Shown here piece after piece: positions 13,652 to 13,750 of a DNA stretch of 13,750 nucleotides. The translations under genes and the position numbers were made by a program. Positions within the stretch are counted from its first letter, which is position 1, and each line of letters begins with the position of its first letter. Origin of the DNA: Flavobacteriales bacterium (GTDB lineage Bacteria; Bacteroidota; Bacteroidia; Flavobacteriales_D; Parvicellaceae). Below the pieces are notes generated by a model. That model did no database searches and had not been told where the DNA came from. It saw nothing but the letters and a program-made list of their open reading frames with translations. The stretch spans positions 1 through 13,750 of the forward strand of contig WFNC01000336.1 in the NCBI GenBank assembly GCA_015488785.1, written 5' to 3'.

Positions 13652-13750
13652 CAAAAAATAGTTGAAGTGAGAAAAGAATAGCGAAAGGAGAAGTGTATTG
13701 TATTAGTTTTTGTTGGCTATTTTTAATTCATAATTAGATACTTAACTACA

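Overview
The window is AT-rich (by eye about 30% GC), densely packed DNA whose gene style fits a member of the Bacteroidota, most likely Flavobacteriaceae. Intergenic gaps are A-rich, most genes lack a Shine-Dalgarno sequence, and the one clear internal promoter candidate has the Bacteroidota form TTG...TAnnTTTG. No genus can be named from the sequence alone.

Bases 1-11985 read as one rightward block of thirteen genes, with gaps of 0-14 nt or short overlaps up to 10462. It looks like the downstream part of a surface-polysaccharide locus (O-antigen, capsule or exopolysaccharide) that continues beyond the left edge. The block starts with a partial FkbM-type methyltransferase. A six-gene small-molecule set follows (882-5418): a CMP-sugar-synthetase-like nucleotidyltransferase, an HpcH/HpaI class II pyruvate aldolase, an NAD-dependent sugar epimerase/dehydratase, a cyclase-family metal hydrolase, a HAD phosphatase and a D-2-hydroxyacid dehydrogenase. 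My inference is that it makes and activates an unusual 2-keto-3-deoxy (ulosonic-type) acid.

A second module (5431-11189) holds an MBOAT O-acyltransferase, a membrane-anchored SGNH-like protein, an FkbH-like HAD-IIIC enzyme, a SAM methyltransferase, a stand-alone acyl carrier protein and a VOC-fold protein. The layout parallels the Dlt system (DltB = MBOAT, DltC = carrier protein, DltD = SGNH-like). Here the FkbH protein would replace the adenylating enzyme DltA and load a glyceryl-type group from 1,3-bisphosphoglycerate. The likely outcome is transfer of a small, perhaps methylated, hydroxyacyl group to an extracytoplasmic glycan. The product cannot be read from sequence. A promoter candidate with a structured leader lies just before the carrier-protein gene, so the last three genes could be expressed separately. 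The block ends with an MptE-like (DUF115-like) protein.

Bases 12007-13615 run leftward and look like ordinary chromosome: ribF (riboflavin kinase/FAD synthetase), with a secreted leucine-rich-repeat protein overlapping its end. The convergent junction at 11986-12006 marks the right boundary of the polysaccharide locus. No RNA genes, insertion sequences, CRISPR arrays or attachment sites were seen, and no stretch over 300 nt lacks a gene.
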